Made by a program: the position numbers and the translations under genes | Assembly: GCA_016721465.1 (NCBI GenBank) | Contig: JADKIA010000014.1 | Coordinates: 1-50,057, forward strand | Direction of reading: 5' to 3' | Length of the DNA: 50,057 bases | DNA from: Ideonella sp. | Lineage (GTDB): Bacteria > Pseudomonadota > Gammaproteobacteria > Burkholderiales > Burkholderiaceae_C | The notes under the pieces: model-generated | What the model saw: the letters and a program-made list of their open reading frames with translations, nothing else | Told to the model about the DNA's origin: nothing | Database searches by the model: none | Part shown: one piece after another, positions 17,678 through 26,084 of the stretch | Numbering within the stretch: the stretch's first letter is position 1 | Layout of the letters: each line of letters opens with the position of its first letter

Positions 17678-19057
17678 TCAGGCCGCCTGGCGCAGCTCGG
17701 CAAAGGCCTCGGTCGCGAAGGTGGCCAACTCGCCGATGTCCGGCATCTGCGCTTCGAGGCCCAGGAAGGCGATCTGCAGATGCTCGGCGTAAGTGACCGC
17801 GGTGATATTGAGCGACTGCCCTGGCACCAGCATCGACACCGGCAGGATCATCTCCAGCTCAGCCCCGGCCAGGTAGGCCCGGTACGGCATGCCGAAGGGA
17901 TTCGAGATGATCGCGTTGGCCAGCGTCGGCGCCTTCGGCACACGCAATGTTTCCAGCATGGCTGGGATGGCGTGCACCGCGGCGGTGTAGGTGATGAGGG
18001 CCGACGCATCGGTGCGACGCACATGCTCCTTGACCTCCCCCGTGCGCTGCTTGATCTGGGCCAGCCGCTCCAGCGGCGACGCCCCGGCCGCGCCAAGGTG
18101 GAATTGCAGGACGGCGATCGCGTTGCCACCGGTGCCCGAGCTCAGGGCGACCGGCATGTCGGCCACCAGGGGCAGGGCCTTGCCCGATCGGCCCTTGGCC
18201 CGAAGGTAGCGGTTCAAGGCCATGTCCAGCACCGTCAACAGCACGTCGTTGACACTGGCGTGGTGGCCCTTGCCGAAGGCCTTGACGGCTTTCAGCGGCA
18301 GCTTGCAGTGGGCAAGGATGCGCTGCACGGAGGGCTTGCCGCCCAGGTCGGACGAGGTGCCGAAAAACGGCAGCGGCATGCCCGGCGCGAGGCCCGTGGT
18401 GGCCAAGGCCTGGCGTGCCAGGCCCGCATACAACGAGGCCAGCGTCCTGGTTGCCTGCACGGCCTGCTGGGTGGCGCTATGCAGGCGGGTCTTGGCTGCC
18501 TTGTGGGCAGCCGCAGCGCTGCGCGGCTGCGGCAGGCCTTCCCACATGGCGCGCACGTCCTTGTTGGCGGCATCGGCCTGGAACCAGCGGGTGCACACTT
18601 CGACGAAGCCGCGCCCGTCGATGATGCCGTGGTGCACCTTGCCGTACAACGCAATGCGCCCGCCCTGCAACCCGTCGATGATGTGGAACTCCCATGGCGG
18701 GCGGCTGCGGTCCAGCATGGGTTCATGTAGGCGGCAGACAAAGACCATCAGGTCTTCATCGCTGCTGCCCGCAGGCAGGGTGTGGCGATGGCAGTGGACG
18801 TCGAGGTCAATGTCGTCAATCGTCACCAGCTTCGGCAAATCTTTCAGGCCGGGCGGGTGATAGACGCGGTTGAAGGGTGCGCCCACCGGGCGCTTCTTCA
18901 TGTCGCGCAGCAGGCGGTCGGCATAGGCGCCCGGGTTGCGTGTGCGCGGTGGTGGCTTCAGGATGGCCAGGGGCCCGATGTTGGACATGCGCTCGGGCGT
19001 CTCCAGCACGAAGAGCGCCAGGTCGATCGCTGACAGTGAATGGGCTTTCTGGGTCAT
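17678..19057 (-). CDS. Wax ester synthase/diacylglycerol acyltransferase 1
   Basis: WS/DGAT family (WES acyltransferase), which transfers acyl-CoA to alcohols or diacylglycerol. The condensing motif HHxxxDG is present as KVHHGIIDGRGF near residue 135. Other landmarks: LSAIDLALFVLETPERMSNI, MLDRSRPPWEFHIIDGLQGG, ASVNDVLLTVLDMALNRYL, NAIISNPFGMPYRAYLAGAE and SLNITAVTYAEHLQIAFLGL. 459 residues, normal size; an N-terminal extension upstream of 19057 would be out of family, and GGAG precedes this ATG. It follows the alpha/beta hydrolase after a 103-bp gap that holds the conserved upstream motif, so it may begin its own transcript. Confidence 0.93.
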   Translation of the reverse strand: MTQKAHSLSAIDLALFVLETPERMSNIGPLAILKPPPRTRNPGAYADRLLRDMKKRPVGAPFNRVYHPPGLKDLPKLVTIDDIDLDVHCHRHTLPAGSSDEDLMVFVCRLHEPMLDRSRPPWEFHIIDGLQGGRIALYGKVHHGIIDGRGFVEVCTRWFQADAANKDVRAMWEGLPQPRSAAAAHKAAKTRLHSATQQAVQATRTLASLYAGLARQALATTGLAPGMPLPFFGTSSDLGGKPSVQRILAHCKLPLKAVKAFGKGHHASVNDVLLTVLDMALNRYLRAKGRSGKALPLVADMPVALSSGTGGNAIAVLQFHLGAAGASPLERLAQIKQRTGEVKEHVRRTDASALITYTAAVHAIPAMLETLRVPKAPTLANAIISNPFGMPYRAYLAGAELEMILPVSMLVPGQSLNITAVTYAEHLQIAFLGLEAQMPDIGELATFATEAFAELRQAA

Positions 19058-19129
19058 GGCGTTGCTCCGCGTCAGGCTGGCTTCGGGCTCGTGGCCAGCG
19101 CCATCGCAAAGATGATCGCCGTCGACAGG

Positions 19130-19188
19130 GCGAAATCTAGGGGCGTCCGAGGGACGGCGACTATCGAATTTCCGGCGTTCTGCGTGGG
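19130..19188 (-). promoter_or_regulatory. Conserved upstream motif, copy 1 (before WS/DGAT 1)
   Basis: On the plus strand GCGAAATCTAGG, 13-15 bp, then GCGACTATCGAATTTCCGGC and TCTGCGTGG. The same arrangement is at 24328-24385 before the head gene of the locus. It lies 73-131 bp upstream of the WS/DGAT 1 start and overlaps the end of the hydrolase gene. Likely a shared binding site or promoter, plausibly of the divergent AraC regulator. Confidence 0.55.
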
Positions 19189-20285
19189 TCGGTGTTTCGG
19201 GAGCCCATGGCTTGCTCGGTGTTCGCGATGAAGCGTTGCACTTCATCCAGCGCCCGTGCACCCTCGGGCAGTTCAGGATGGAAGAGCTGCCACACATGCA
19301 CCATGTGGGCCCAGGTCTGCAACTGCACCGGCGAGCCCGCGGCGCGGGCCCGGTTGACATAGCGGCGCGCATCGTCGTGCAACATTTCGGCCGCGCTGGC
19401 CTGCACCAGCGTGGGCGGCAGGCGCGAGAGATCGCCAAACACCGGCGAGATACGCGGGTCGGCCGGACGAATGCGGTTCTGCCACCACCCCAGCCACAGC
19501 AGCAAGTGCTGCGGCACGCGCGCCAGGCGGCCGAACAGCGGGCCCAGCATCGGATCCGTGCGCACGTGGCTGCGCAGGCTGGGGCTGGCCAGCGTGGCAT
19601 CGGTCAGCGGCGAGAAGGCCACGGCTGCATCCGGTGCACGCAGGCCCGTATCGCGCACCCATGCGATGAGCGACAGCGTGAGGTTGCCGCCGGCCGAATC
19701 TCCGGCGACCCAGATGCGCTGCGCCGGCGCAGACCCTTGCGGGCCATGCTCCAGCAGCCAGCGATAGGCGGCGCGGCAGTCGTCGATGCCGGCCAGGCGC
19801 CGGTGCTCGGGCAGCAGCCGGTAGTCCACGGCAAAGACCGCGCCGCCGGTGATTTCGGCGAATCGGCTGGTCAGGCGCCGGTGGCTTCGCGGACTGCCCA
19901 TGCTGAAGGCGCCGCCGTGGATGTACAGCGTGCGCCGCCGCGGGTCGGCACCGGGTGCCAGCACCCATTCGCCGCGCACATCTGCCGCCTCGATGGGTGT
20001 GAAGCTGGCGTTCAAGCGGTCGTGGGGGAACAGCTCGTCCATGTACCGGCGCAGCACGGCAATGTGTCGCCACACTGGCACCCCGCGCAGGGCTTCGCGC
20101 AGGCCCTTCAGCGAGGCCACCACGGCGCGGTGTTCGTCGCTGGGTGAGGCGCCGCTGTTGAAGTGCTCCCCGGTCACGAGGTCGAAGCTGGACAGGTCGA
20201 GGCCCTGCAAGCGAAAGCGCGCCAAGGCCCAGCCGGCAGCCCACACCCCTAGCACAGCCAGAACAGCTAGCGCGGCTTCGATCAT
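19161..20285 (-). CDS. Alpha/beta hydrolase, HSL-type esterase/lipase
   Basis: Hormone-sensitive-lipase family esterase. The oxyanion motif is in TLYIHGGAFSMGSPRSHR (HGGxx), followed by FAVDYRLLPEHR, the nucleophile elbow WVAGDSAGGNLTLSL (GDSAG), the acid region RISPVFGDLSRLPPTLVQAS and the histidine in TWAHMVHVWQLFHPELPEG. A hydrophobic helix at the N-terminus (MIEAALAVLAVLGVWAAGWA) probably anchors it to the membrane. The ATG at 20285 overlaps the stop of the preceding gene (ATGA), which makes it a better start than 20303. Expected to hydrolyse short to medium acyl esters or lipids. Confidence 0.9.
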   Translation of the reverse strand: MIEAALAVLAVLGVWAAGWALARFRLQGLDLSSFDLVTGEHFNSGASPSDEHRAVVASLKGLREALRGVPVWRHIAVLRRYMDELFPHDRLNASFTPIEAADVRGEWVLAPGADPRRRTLYIHGGAFSMGSPRSHRRLTSRFAEITGGAVFAVDYRLLPEHRRLAGIDDCRAAYRWLLEHGPQGSAPAQRIWVAGDSAGGNLTLSLIAWVRDTGLRAPDAAVAFSPLTDATLASPSLRSHVRTDPMLGPLFGRLARVPQHLLLWLGWWQNRIRPADPRISPVFGDLSRLPPTLVQASAAEMLHDDARRYVNRARAAGSPVQLQTWAHMVHVWQLFHPELPEGARALDEVQRFIANTEQAMGSRNTDPRRTPEIR

Positions 20286-21067
20286 GTCGACAAGCCAGCG
20301 CAATTGCAGCGCTGGCGGTAGGGCCGCCAGGCACCCTCGGCCTGTGCCAGCCGGTCGGCCACGACGCTCAGCACATGTGCATTGAAGGCCATCCCGACAT
20401 GACTACTGCGCACGCGGATGTTTTCGTGCAAGGCCGGGTGGCCGTGCAGCGTGGCTTCCTGCGGCGGCACCACGCCGTCGCTCAAAGAGTACAGGCAGCT
20501 CATCGGCAACGGCGGCCGCTCGTGCGCGCGGTACCGCTTCATGCGCGGGTGCGTGAGGTGCCCGATCGGACCCAACGGGTGTGCGATCCACCGGTACAAC
20601 TGCCTGACGATCGGTGTCGACAGACTGCCCTGCGGATCCGGGCTCACCGGACTGCCCAGCGTGATGACCGCTCGCACGCAGTCGCCGGCCTCATGCGCCG
20701 CAAGAAGCGCGAACACCCCGCCCAGGCTCCAGCCCACCAGGCTCACGCGGCGTCCGCTGAGCCGGTGCAGATCGCGAACCCGATGCTGCAAGGCTTGCAC
20801 ATCGCTGCGGTGCAGCCCGGTGTTCCAGCCCAGGCCCCAGGCGTGAACCTCATGGCCACGGCTGCGCAGAAAGAACTTCAGCACCAGCAGCGTCGCATCG
20901 TTGGCCAGGAAGCCGGGCAGCAGCAACACCGGATGACCATCGCCGCGCGGCGCCCGCCGCAGGAAGGGCCAGGCCAGCGGCAGCACCGCCAGTTCGAGCA
21001 AGGCCCGCCCCTCGACCCAGGTGTGCAGCCAATGCGGTTCGCCTTGGTGAGGATGGCGCTGGGTCAT
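20282..21067 (-). CDS. Alpha/beta hydrolase (lipase-like)
   Basis: A second alpha/beta hydrolase, 261 residues, of a different subfamily: HPVLLLPGFLANDATLLVLK (oxyanion region), SGRRVSLVGWSLGGVFALLA with the nucleophile elbow GWSLGG, YSLSDGVVPPQEATLHG with the acid and SSHVGMAFNAHVLSVVADRL with the catalytic histidine. The layout fits triacylglycerol lipase or lipase-chaperone-independent esterases. ATGA overlaps link it to both neighbours (21064-21067 and 20282-20285), so WS/DGAT 2, this gene and the HSL-type hydrolase form one translationally coupled unit that can both make and break neutral lipid. Confidence 0.85.
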   Translation of the reverse strand: MTQRHPHQGEPHWLHTWVEGRALLELAVLPLAWPFLRRAPRGDGHPVLLLPGFLANDATLLVLKFFLRSRGHEVHAWGLGWNTGLHRSDVQALQHRVRDLHRLSGRRVSLVGWSLGGVFALLAAHEAGDCVRAVITLGSPVSPDPQGSLSTPIVRQLYRWIAHPLGPIGHLTHPRMKRYRAHERPPLPMSCLYSLSDGVVPPQEATLHGHPALHENIRVRSSHVGMAFNAHVLSVVADRLAQAEGAWRPYRQRCNCAGLST

Positions 21068-22644
21068 GCGCGCTGCGGCGCCGCCCGCTTGCGCCGGGCC
21101 GCTGATGCAGGCGCGACGGGGGCTGCGGTCGGCTTGCGCATGCGAGTCGTCGCGCGCCCCTTCGCTGGTGAAACAGCGGCCGGCGCTGCCGCCGCTTCTG
21201 AGGCGATGTTCTTGAAACCCCGGATCTCGTCGAGCGACTCGCGCATGTAGCCAATCACCTCAAGCAGATCCTGGTGCGACAGCGCGCGCCGGCAGGCCGT
21301 GAGGCCGAACTCGAGCTGGCCCGCGTAACTCTGCACCGTGATGTTGATCGCCAGCCCGTGGAAGGGAATCGAGACGGGGTAGAAGTTCGCCGCACGAGCA
21401 CCCGCCAGGTAGACCGGCACGGGGATGCCCGGCACGTTGGAAATCACCGCATTGGCAATCTGCGGCAACGCATTCAGCAGGCCCGAGCGCACCACCAGCG
21501 AAGCCAGCCCCGTCATCAACCAGGGCGAGCCGACGACTGGCATGTCCACGCCGAGAATGGGCTTGAGTTCGCGCACCAGCGCCTTCGCGCCCTCCGACGA
21601 GTTGTGGATCGCCTTGAAGCGCAGCGCCGCATCGGCGATGTCGGTGGCCAGGTCCACCCGCACCATCGTCACCTGGTTATTGGCCGAGGTGTCGTCGGGT
21701 GCGCGCAGGCTCACCGGCACGGCGGCGAGCAGCGGCTTGCGCGGCATGGCACCGCGCTCGGCGATGAAGCGCCGCAGGGCACCGGCGCACACCGCCATCA
21801 CGATGGTATTGACCGTGCCCCCTACCCGTGCGCCCAGGGCCTTGACCTCGTCCAGCGGCATCGACATCGTCGCGAACGCACGCTGGTTGGTAACCGGCAC
21901 GTTAAAAGGCGTGCGCGGCGCCAGCCCCAGGTTCAGGCCGCGCCCGCTGCCGGGCCCACGTCGGCCGGCGACGATCCGGCCCGCCGTGGCGATGGCCTTG
22001 ATGCCGCGTGGCAGCAGCCGTGCCAGCTTGAGGTATTGGGTGGCCGAGTTGGATACACCGGCTTTCAGCAGCGCGCCCATGCCCACCGCTTGGCCGACCG
22101 GGCGGCCAGCACCGGACCCTTCGGACGCGGGTGTTCGCTGCTGCACCCGCCCTGCTGCCCCCATCTGCGGCGAGGTGTCGTAGATGATCTTGGACAGTTC
22201 GATGCCCGCCTTGCCGTCGATGCCACTGTGGTGCGCCTTGACGTAGACGGCCACGCGCCCGTCCTCCAGCCCTTCGATCACATAGATCTCCCACAGCGGG
22301 CGGCTGCGGTCGAGCAGCGACGAGTGCAGGCGCCCCACCAGTTGCTCCAGTTGCACGCGTGAGCCCGGCTTGCGCAACGTGTGATGGCGCACGTGGTAGT
22401 CGAGGTCGATATCGGGGTCTTCAACCCACAACGGGTCTGCCAGCTCGAAGGGCATGGGCGCGAGCTTGCGGTTGAAGGCCTGCACCCGCGGCAGGCGCTC
22501 GGCAATCACCGCCTTCACGTCGTCGTAGTAGTCGCCTGCATAGCCGGCCGGCAGTTCGAGCAGCATCAGGCTGCCCACGTGCATCGGCGTTTCCGGCGAC
22601 TCGAAGTGCAGGAACGAGGCGTCGATGCTGGTCAGGTGGTTCAT
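21064..22644 (-). CDS. Wax ester synthase/diacylglycerol acyltransferase 2
   Basis: Second WS/DGAT, 526 residues. Motifs: LTSIDASFLHFESPETPMHV, DYHVRHHTLRKPG, LLDRSRPLWEIYVIEGLEDG, the active-site HHxxxDG in KAHHSGIDGKAGIELSK, NTIVMAVCAGALRRFI, NAVISNVPGIPVPVYLAGAR and AINITVQSYAGQLEFGLTA. The C-terminal tail is Ala/Pro/Arg/Lys rich (KGRATTRMRKPTAAPVAPAS) and absent from WS/DGAT 1; such basic tails may bind membrane or lipid-inclusion surfaces. It diverges strongly from WS/DGAT 1, so the two probably differ in substrate. ATG at 22644 has no strong ribosome site. Confidence 0.93.
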   Translation of the reverse strand: MNHLTSIDASFLHFESPETPMHVGSLMLLELPAGYAGDYYDDVKAVIAERLPRVQAFNRKLAPMPFELADPLWVEDPDIDLDYHVRHHTLRKPGSRVQLEQLVGRLHSSLLDRSRPLWEIYVIEGLEDGRVAVYVKAHHSGIDGKAGIELSKIIYDTSPQMGAAGRVQQRTPASEGSGAGRPVGQAVGMGALLKAGVSNSATQYLKLARLLPRGIKAIATAGRIVAGRRGPGSGRGLNLGLAPRTPFNVPVTNQRAFATMSMPLDEVKALGARVGGTVNTIVMAVCAGALRRFIAERGAMPRKPLLAAVPVSLRAPDDTSANNQVTMVRVDLATDIADAALRFKAIHNSSEGAKALVRELKPILGVDMPVVGSPWLMTGLASLVVRSGLLNALPQIANAVISNVPGIPVPVYLAGARAANFYPVSIPFHGLAINITVQSYAGQLEFGLTACRRALSHQDLLEVIGYMRESLDEIRGFKNIASEAAAAPAAVSPAKGRATTRMRKPTAAPVAPASAARRKRAAPQRA

Positions 22645-22708
22645 GGTGTTGGCTGGTGCGCCGGCCGGCGGCGGCTCATGCGGTGACGACGTTGAAGATG
22701 CTCCCCGG

Positions 22709-22723
22709 CGCCCCGACGGGGCG
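22709..22723 (-). terminator. Small GC hairpin before WS/DGAT 2
   Basis: CGCCCC / GGGGCG stem with a GAC loop just after the DUF1254 C stop at 22729. There is no T tract, so it is a weak candidate for attenuation between the head gene and the acyltransferase. Confidence 0.3.
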
Positions 22724-22728
22724 GCGCG

Positions 22729-24201
22729 TCATGCCTTCCGCACGGGCGGCGGCACGTAGCTTTGATCCAGCACGCTGGGGCCGGGCAGGTAGGTGCGCAG
22801 GAACAGGTTGAACTTGCCTGTCGGCGTGGGCAGCCAGTTGGCTTCCAGCGCAGCTGCCGGCCGCTCGTGCTGCATCAGGATTTCCAGCGAACCGTCCGCG
22901 CCGAAGACCAGCCCTTCGCTCAGGCTGCCGATGCTGTAGCGCTTGATCGGGTTGTCCACCATTGTGTAGCGCTCGTCGTACAGGGTGATCGACCAGAAGG
23001 CGCGCGCCTGTGGAATCTGATCCTTGCTGAAACGCAGCACATAGCGGTTCTGTCCGCTCAGGTCACGTCCGTCGCCATCGACGAAGGTGCGCAGCTTGGT
23101 CGACTGCTCTTTCCAGTGCTCGATGATGCCCGCGTAGGCCTGCGGCGAGGCACGGCCAAGGTGGTCACCGGCAGCGGCCATGCGGCCCCAGTTCTTGTCA
23201 CCGTAGAACCAGCCGCCGGCAACCTGCTTGGTGTTGCCGCCTGCCTTCGAGACCCTTTCCAGCATCTTCGGGCCGTCGACCAGGGCGCGCGCCAGGCCGC
23301 GTTGGGTGGCGGCATCGAGATCGTCGAGAGGGGTCGACGCGAGCGGCCCCAGGCCCACCTGGGCAAACTGGCGCATCAGAGAAGCTTCGCCGGGGGGCGG
23401 CGGGTTCTCGCGCATGGCGGCGTTCATGGTGCGGAAGTCGGCCAGCGAGGCGCTCGGCGGAAACGGTGTCAGCACCTCGCGCACCACGGGAGCGGCAGTG
23501 CCGGCCCGCCAGTTGGACAAGGGCTTGACCCAACTGCCCTCCTGCTGCGCGCGCGCTGCGGCCAGGTCGGCGCCACCCGGCGTGGAGACGCGCGCGACCA
23601 GGAGGACACTGGGTGTGGGCGAGCGCATCACGACGTCGATGCCGGCCGGCGTGTCACCTTGCCACTGCGGGCCGACGACCAGCGCCGTCTGCTTGCGACC
23701 CCCGTTGACGCTGGGGCCGACATAGCCAAACAGGTCGGAGTAGAACTCGGCGAGCTGGATGCTGACGTAGCGGTCGCCGCTGGCCGGCGAAAAGACCACC
23801 ATCGGTTCGGTGCGCAGGTCGAGCCAGGCGACCGAGTAGATCGCGTCACGCATCTGCGAGCCGCCGTACTGGTCGGTGTGATCGGCCAGGCGCGGCACGT
23901 GAAACATGGTGTTCACCGGCGTGTCGATCACGCCCGACGGCTTCTTCACCATGCCGTAGCGCAACTTGGCGTAGTAGATGGCCGGGAAGCCGTAGGCAAA
24001 GGCCTGCATGCCGATCAAGTAGGCCCAGGTTTCGCGCCAATCGGCGTTGCCCACGCCCTCCTGGCCCCGGGGCGCCTCGGGCTCCGCGCGTTTGCCCGGC
24101 TGCGATGCTGCAGGTGTGACCTGTGCCAATGCCGGCGCCACGGCCGCCAGGCCGCCGCCTACGGTCAGCAGGGAATTTCTCAATAGCTCACGTCGTTCCA
24201 T
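22729..24201 (-). CDS. DUF1254/DUF1214 exported protein C
   Basis: Third DUF1254-DUF1214 protein, 490 residues, first gene of the minus-strand locus. The leader MERRELLRNSLLTVGGGLAA ends with PALAQ and is nearly the same Tat-like leader as in paralogue A (ERREL(L/M)RN). Landmarks: YLIGMQAFAYGFPAIYYAKL, YGGSQMRDAIYSVAWLDLRT, DRYVSIQLAEFYSDLFGYVG, ATQRGLARALVDGPKMLERV and FWSITLYDERYTMVDNPIKR. It is divergent from the AraC gene across a 283-bp control region. Function unknown. Confidence 0.85.
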   Translation of the reverse strand: MERRELLRNSLLTVGGGLAAVAPALAQVTPAASQPGKRAEPEAPRGQEGVGNADWRETWAYLIGMQAFAYGFPAIYYAKLRYGMVKKPSGVIDTPVNTMFHVPRLADHTDQYGGSQMRDAIYSVAWLDLRTEPMVVFSPASGDRYVSIQLAEFYSDLFGYVGPSVNGGRKQTALVVGPQWQGDTPAGIDVVMRSPTPSVLLVARVSTPGGADLAAARAQQEGSWVKPLSNWRAGTAAPVVREVLTPFPPSASLADFRTMNAAMRENPPPPGEASLMRQFAQVGLGPLASTPLDDLDAATQRGLARALVDGPKMLERVSKAGGNTKQVAGGWFYGDKNWGRMAAAGDHLGRASPQAYAGIIEHWKEQSTKLRTFVDGDGRDLSGQNRYVLRFSKDQIPQARAFWSITLYDERYTMVDNPIKRYSIGSLSEGLVFGADGSLEILMQHERPAAALEANWLPTPTGKFNLFLRTYLPGPSVLDQSYVPPPVRKA

Positions 24202-24327
24202 GTTTGTCTTCTGGGTGAATGTGCGGCGCCGGGCACCGTCGTGGCGGTCGCAGTGGTCTTGTTCATCGAAGCTTCTTCAGGTGCGTTGAAGTCGACCGTG
24301 GCATGGTTGCGTGGGCCGTCGGCTGAC

Positions 24328-24385
24328 GCGAATCTAGGTTCTGCCGGAGCGGGCGACTATCAAGTTTCCGGCTATCTGCGCGTGG
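24328..24385 (-). promoter_or_regulatory. Conserved upstream motif, copy 2 (head of lipid locus)
   Basis: Plus strand GCGAATCTAGG, 14 bp, then GCGACTATCAAGTTTCCGGC and TATCTGCGCGTGG, matching 19130-19188 with nearly the same spacing. It lies in the 283-bp divergent region, 127-184 bp upstream of the DUF1254 C start and 100-157 bp upstream of the AraC start. Confidence 0.55.
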
Positions 24386-24484
24386 AGGGCATCGACCGGC
24401 ATGGGAAGTCCCGATTGCACAGTCGTGGGCATCTGGATTCAAATGCCAGATCGGTCTCGGCCCAGACCAGACCCACAGACACCG

Positions 24485-25528
24485 ATGAACCCGAATTCGA
24501 CCCAGACCGCAGCCAGCATCGAGACGCATCGGCGCGGCACGACCATGCAGTCGTTCGACCCCGATGTCATGGCCGTGGCCCTGCAGGGCGTGAGGCTCGA
24601 ACATGTGCAGCTCGAATCCGGTGTCTTCCGGGGCCAGATTGCGCACACCGCGAGTGCCGACGCCAGGGTCGACTGGGGCCGCTATGGCCTCTCGGTGCTG
24701 TCGCGTGGCGACTTGAATACGGAGATGGTCACGCTGATGGTAGGCATCGGGGGCCATGGCGACTGGCGCGCACATGGCCAGCGCGCCGTCACGGGCGACA
24801 TAGTGGTGTTTCCCGAACGTGGCGAATTGCTGATGGCGTGCCCGCCACAGGCGCAGTGGCTGTCGATGCAAGTGCCTCGCCACCGGCTCGAGTTGGCCGG
24901 TTTGTCGACGCATCGCTGCTTTTCCGGTAGCGCGCATCGGATGCCCGGCGCCATTCACGCCAGCCTGCAACAAGCGCTTGACGACTTGGCGCCGGCGCTG
25001 GCCCCGCCGGGTGGCGCCCTGGGTTTGGGCGACGCCGAGATCAACCAGGCTCATAACGAACTGCTGTCGGTCCTGCTCAGCGAACTCGTGCGCCGTGGTG
25101 GAGCCGGCGATGCCGGCGTGTCAATCTCTCCGGGTGAACGCTGGCGCGTGATTCGCCGTGCCGAGGAATTCCTCGATGGCAATGACAGCCCGGCGGTGCG
25201 CATCGACGACCTGTGCGTCGCCGCGTGCACCAGCCTGTCACGGCTGGAGCGTGCTTTTCGAGAGGCCTTTGGCGTCGGCCCCAGGCGCCTACTCACCATG
25301 CGCCGGCTCGCCGCGGTGCGCAGCGAGTTGTTGCGCGGACAAGCAGACGCAGCGGTGACCGAAATCGCGACGCGCTGGGGCTTCTTCCACCTCGGCCAGT
25401 TCTCGAAAGAGTATCGGGCGCTGTTTGCCGAGCGGCCGTCGGACACCTTGCGCGCATCCCGCGGTCTCCTGGCGTCCAACCGCGGTGAGGCGTGGGCGGG
25501 GCCGCGCGGTGGGGCAGGCACCAGCTGA
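24485..25528 (+). CDS. AraC-family transcriptional regulator
   Basis: A 347-residue regulator with an N-terminal sensing domain (GQIAHTASADARVDWGRYGL, then GDIVVFPERGELLM, a cupin-like half) and a C-terminal AraC DNA-binding domain. The two helix-turn-helix units are VRIDDLCVAACTSLSRLERA and VTEIATRWGFFHLGQFSKEY, followed by RALFAERPSDTLR. The start is uncertain: MNPNST (24485) or MQSFDP (24545); neither has a good ribosome site. Divergent from the lipid locus, it is the obvious candidate activator, and the paired upstream motifs at 19.1 and 24.3 kb may be its targets. Confidence 0.88.
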   Translation: MNPNSTQTAASIETHRRGTTMQSFDPDVMAVALQGVRLEHVQLESGVFRGQIAHTASADARVDWGRYGLSVLSRGDLNTEMVTLMVGIGGHGDWRAHGQRAVTGDIVVFPERGELLMACPPQAQWLSMQVPRHRLELAGLSTHRCFSGSAHRMPGAIHASLQQALDDLAPALAPPGGALGLGDAEINQAHNELLSVLLSELVRRGGAGDAGVSISPGERWRVIRRAEEFLDGNDSPAVRIDDLCVAACTSLSRLERAFREAFGVGPRRLLTMRRLAAVRSELLRGQADAAVTEIATRWGFFHLGQFSKEYRALFAERPSDTLRASRGLLASNRGEAWAGPRGGAGTS

Positions 25529-25637
25529 CAAGATCGTGTAACCCTTGCCGGATCCTCCTTGGCAACGCCATGCAAGGGGAATTCAACGTCTCAGCGACCG
25601 CACCCTGAGCAGGCATTCGGCCCAGGCGACCCGGGCT

Positions 25638-25818
25638 TCGGGGCAATCGAATCTTTCCAGCAAATTGACACGTTGACCGCTGACCAGGCCGTCGCGTGCC
25701 CGATGCGGCGCCCGGGCAGGTAGGGATTCGCGCCCCGCCCAACCCAGGTAGATTGGCGGTTTCGACTGCCCGAAGGGTGTCACCGTGTCAATTTGCTGGA
25801 AAGATTCGATTACCCCGA
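25638..25818. repeat. 40-bp near-perfect inverted repeat around a 101-bp spacer
   Basis: The arms 25638-25677 and 25779-25818 match at 38 of 40 positions as reverse complements (core AATCTTTCCAGCAAATTGAC). Similarity continues weakly outward. On either strand an outward reading gives VNLLERFD(Y/C)P. The right arm is fused to an acyl-CoA dehydrogenase fragment. No transposase lies between the arms. Confidence 0.8.
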
Positions 25819-26010
25819 CGCCTGGCGCCGCCAGGGCTACATCCCGCGCGAGGTGTGGCGTCCATTCGGGCAGATGGGTTTCCTGCTGCCCGAGGTGCCC
25901 GGGGAATTCGGTGGTGCCGGCGTCTCGCTGGCCTACCAGCTGGTGGTGCAGGACGAACTGGCCAAGGCCGAGATCCCGGCCAACACGGGTGTGCACAACG
26001 GAACACCAGA
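25815..26010 (+). pseudogene. Acyl-CoA dehydrogenase N-terminal fragment
   Basis: The plus-strand frame reads PDAWRRQGYIPREVWRPFGQ, MGFLLPEVPGEFGGAGVSLA and YQLVVQDELAKAEIPANTGV HNG, unmistakably residues ~35-100 of an acyl-CoA dehydrogenase. The frame then leaves the family at about 26005. No start and no catalytic domain: a stray fragment, unrelated in frame to the next gene. Confidence 0.8.
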
Positions 26011-26069
26011 ACGCGCGAACGCCGTTCCGGCTGCCGCGCTTCGAGGTCCTTCCGACGCGCCAGCCCCTG

Positions 26070-26084
26070 CTTAAACTTGCCCGC
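26070..26084 (+). promoter_or_regulatory. Possible leaderless -10 element
   Basis: TGCTTAAACT ends 7 nt before the ATG at 26085 with no Shine-Dalgarno sequence. The same TAAACT-N7-ATG layout precedes the recombinase at 46113, so both may be leaderless transcripts. Confidence 0.4.

Noticed and set aside
17678..19600. Extended WS/DGAT frame upstream of 19057
   Set aside because: The extra ~180 residues are a shadow of the hydrolase gene; GGAG and the family N-terminus place the start at 19057.
25542..25578. Terminator after the AraC gene (CCCTTGC ... GCAAGGG)
   Set aside because: Stem of 7 bp with a 23-nt loop and no T tract; too weak to call.
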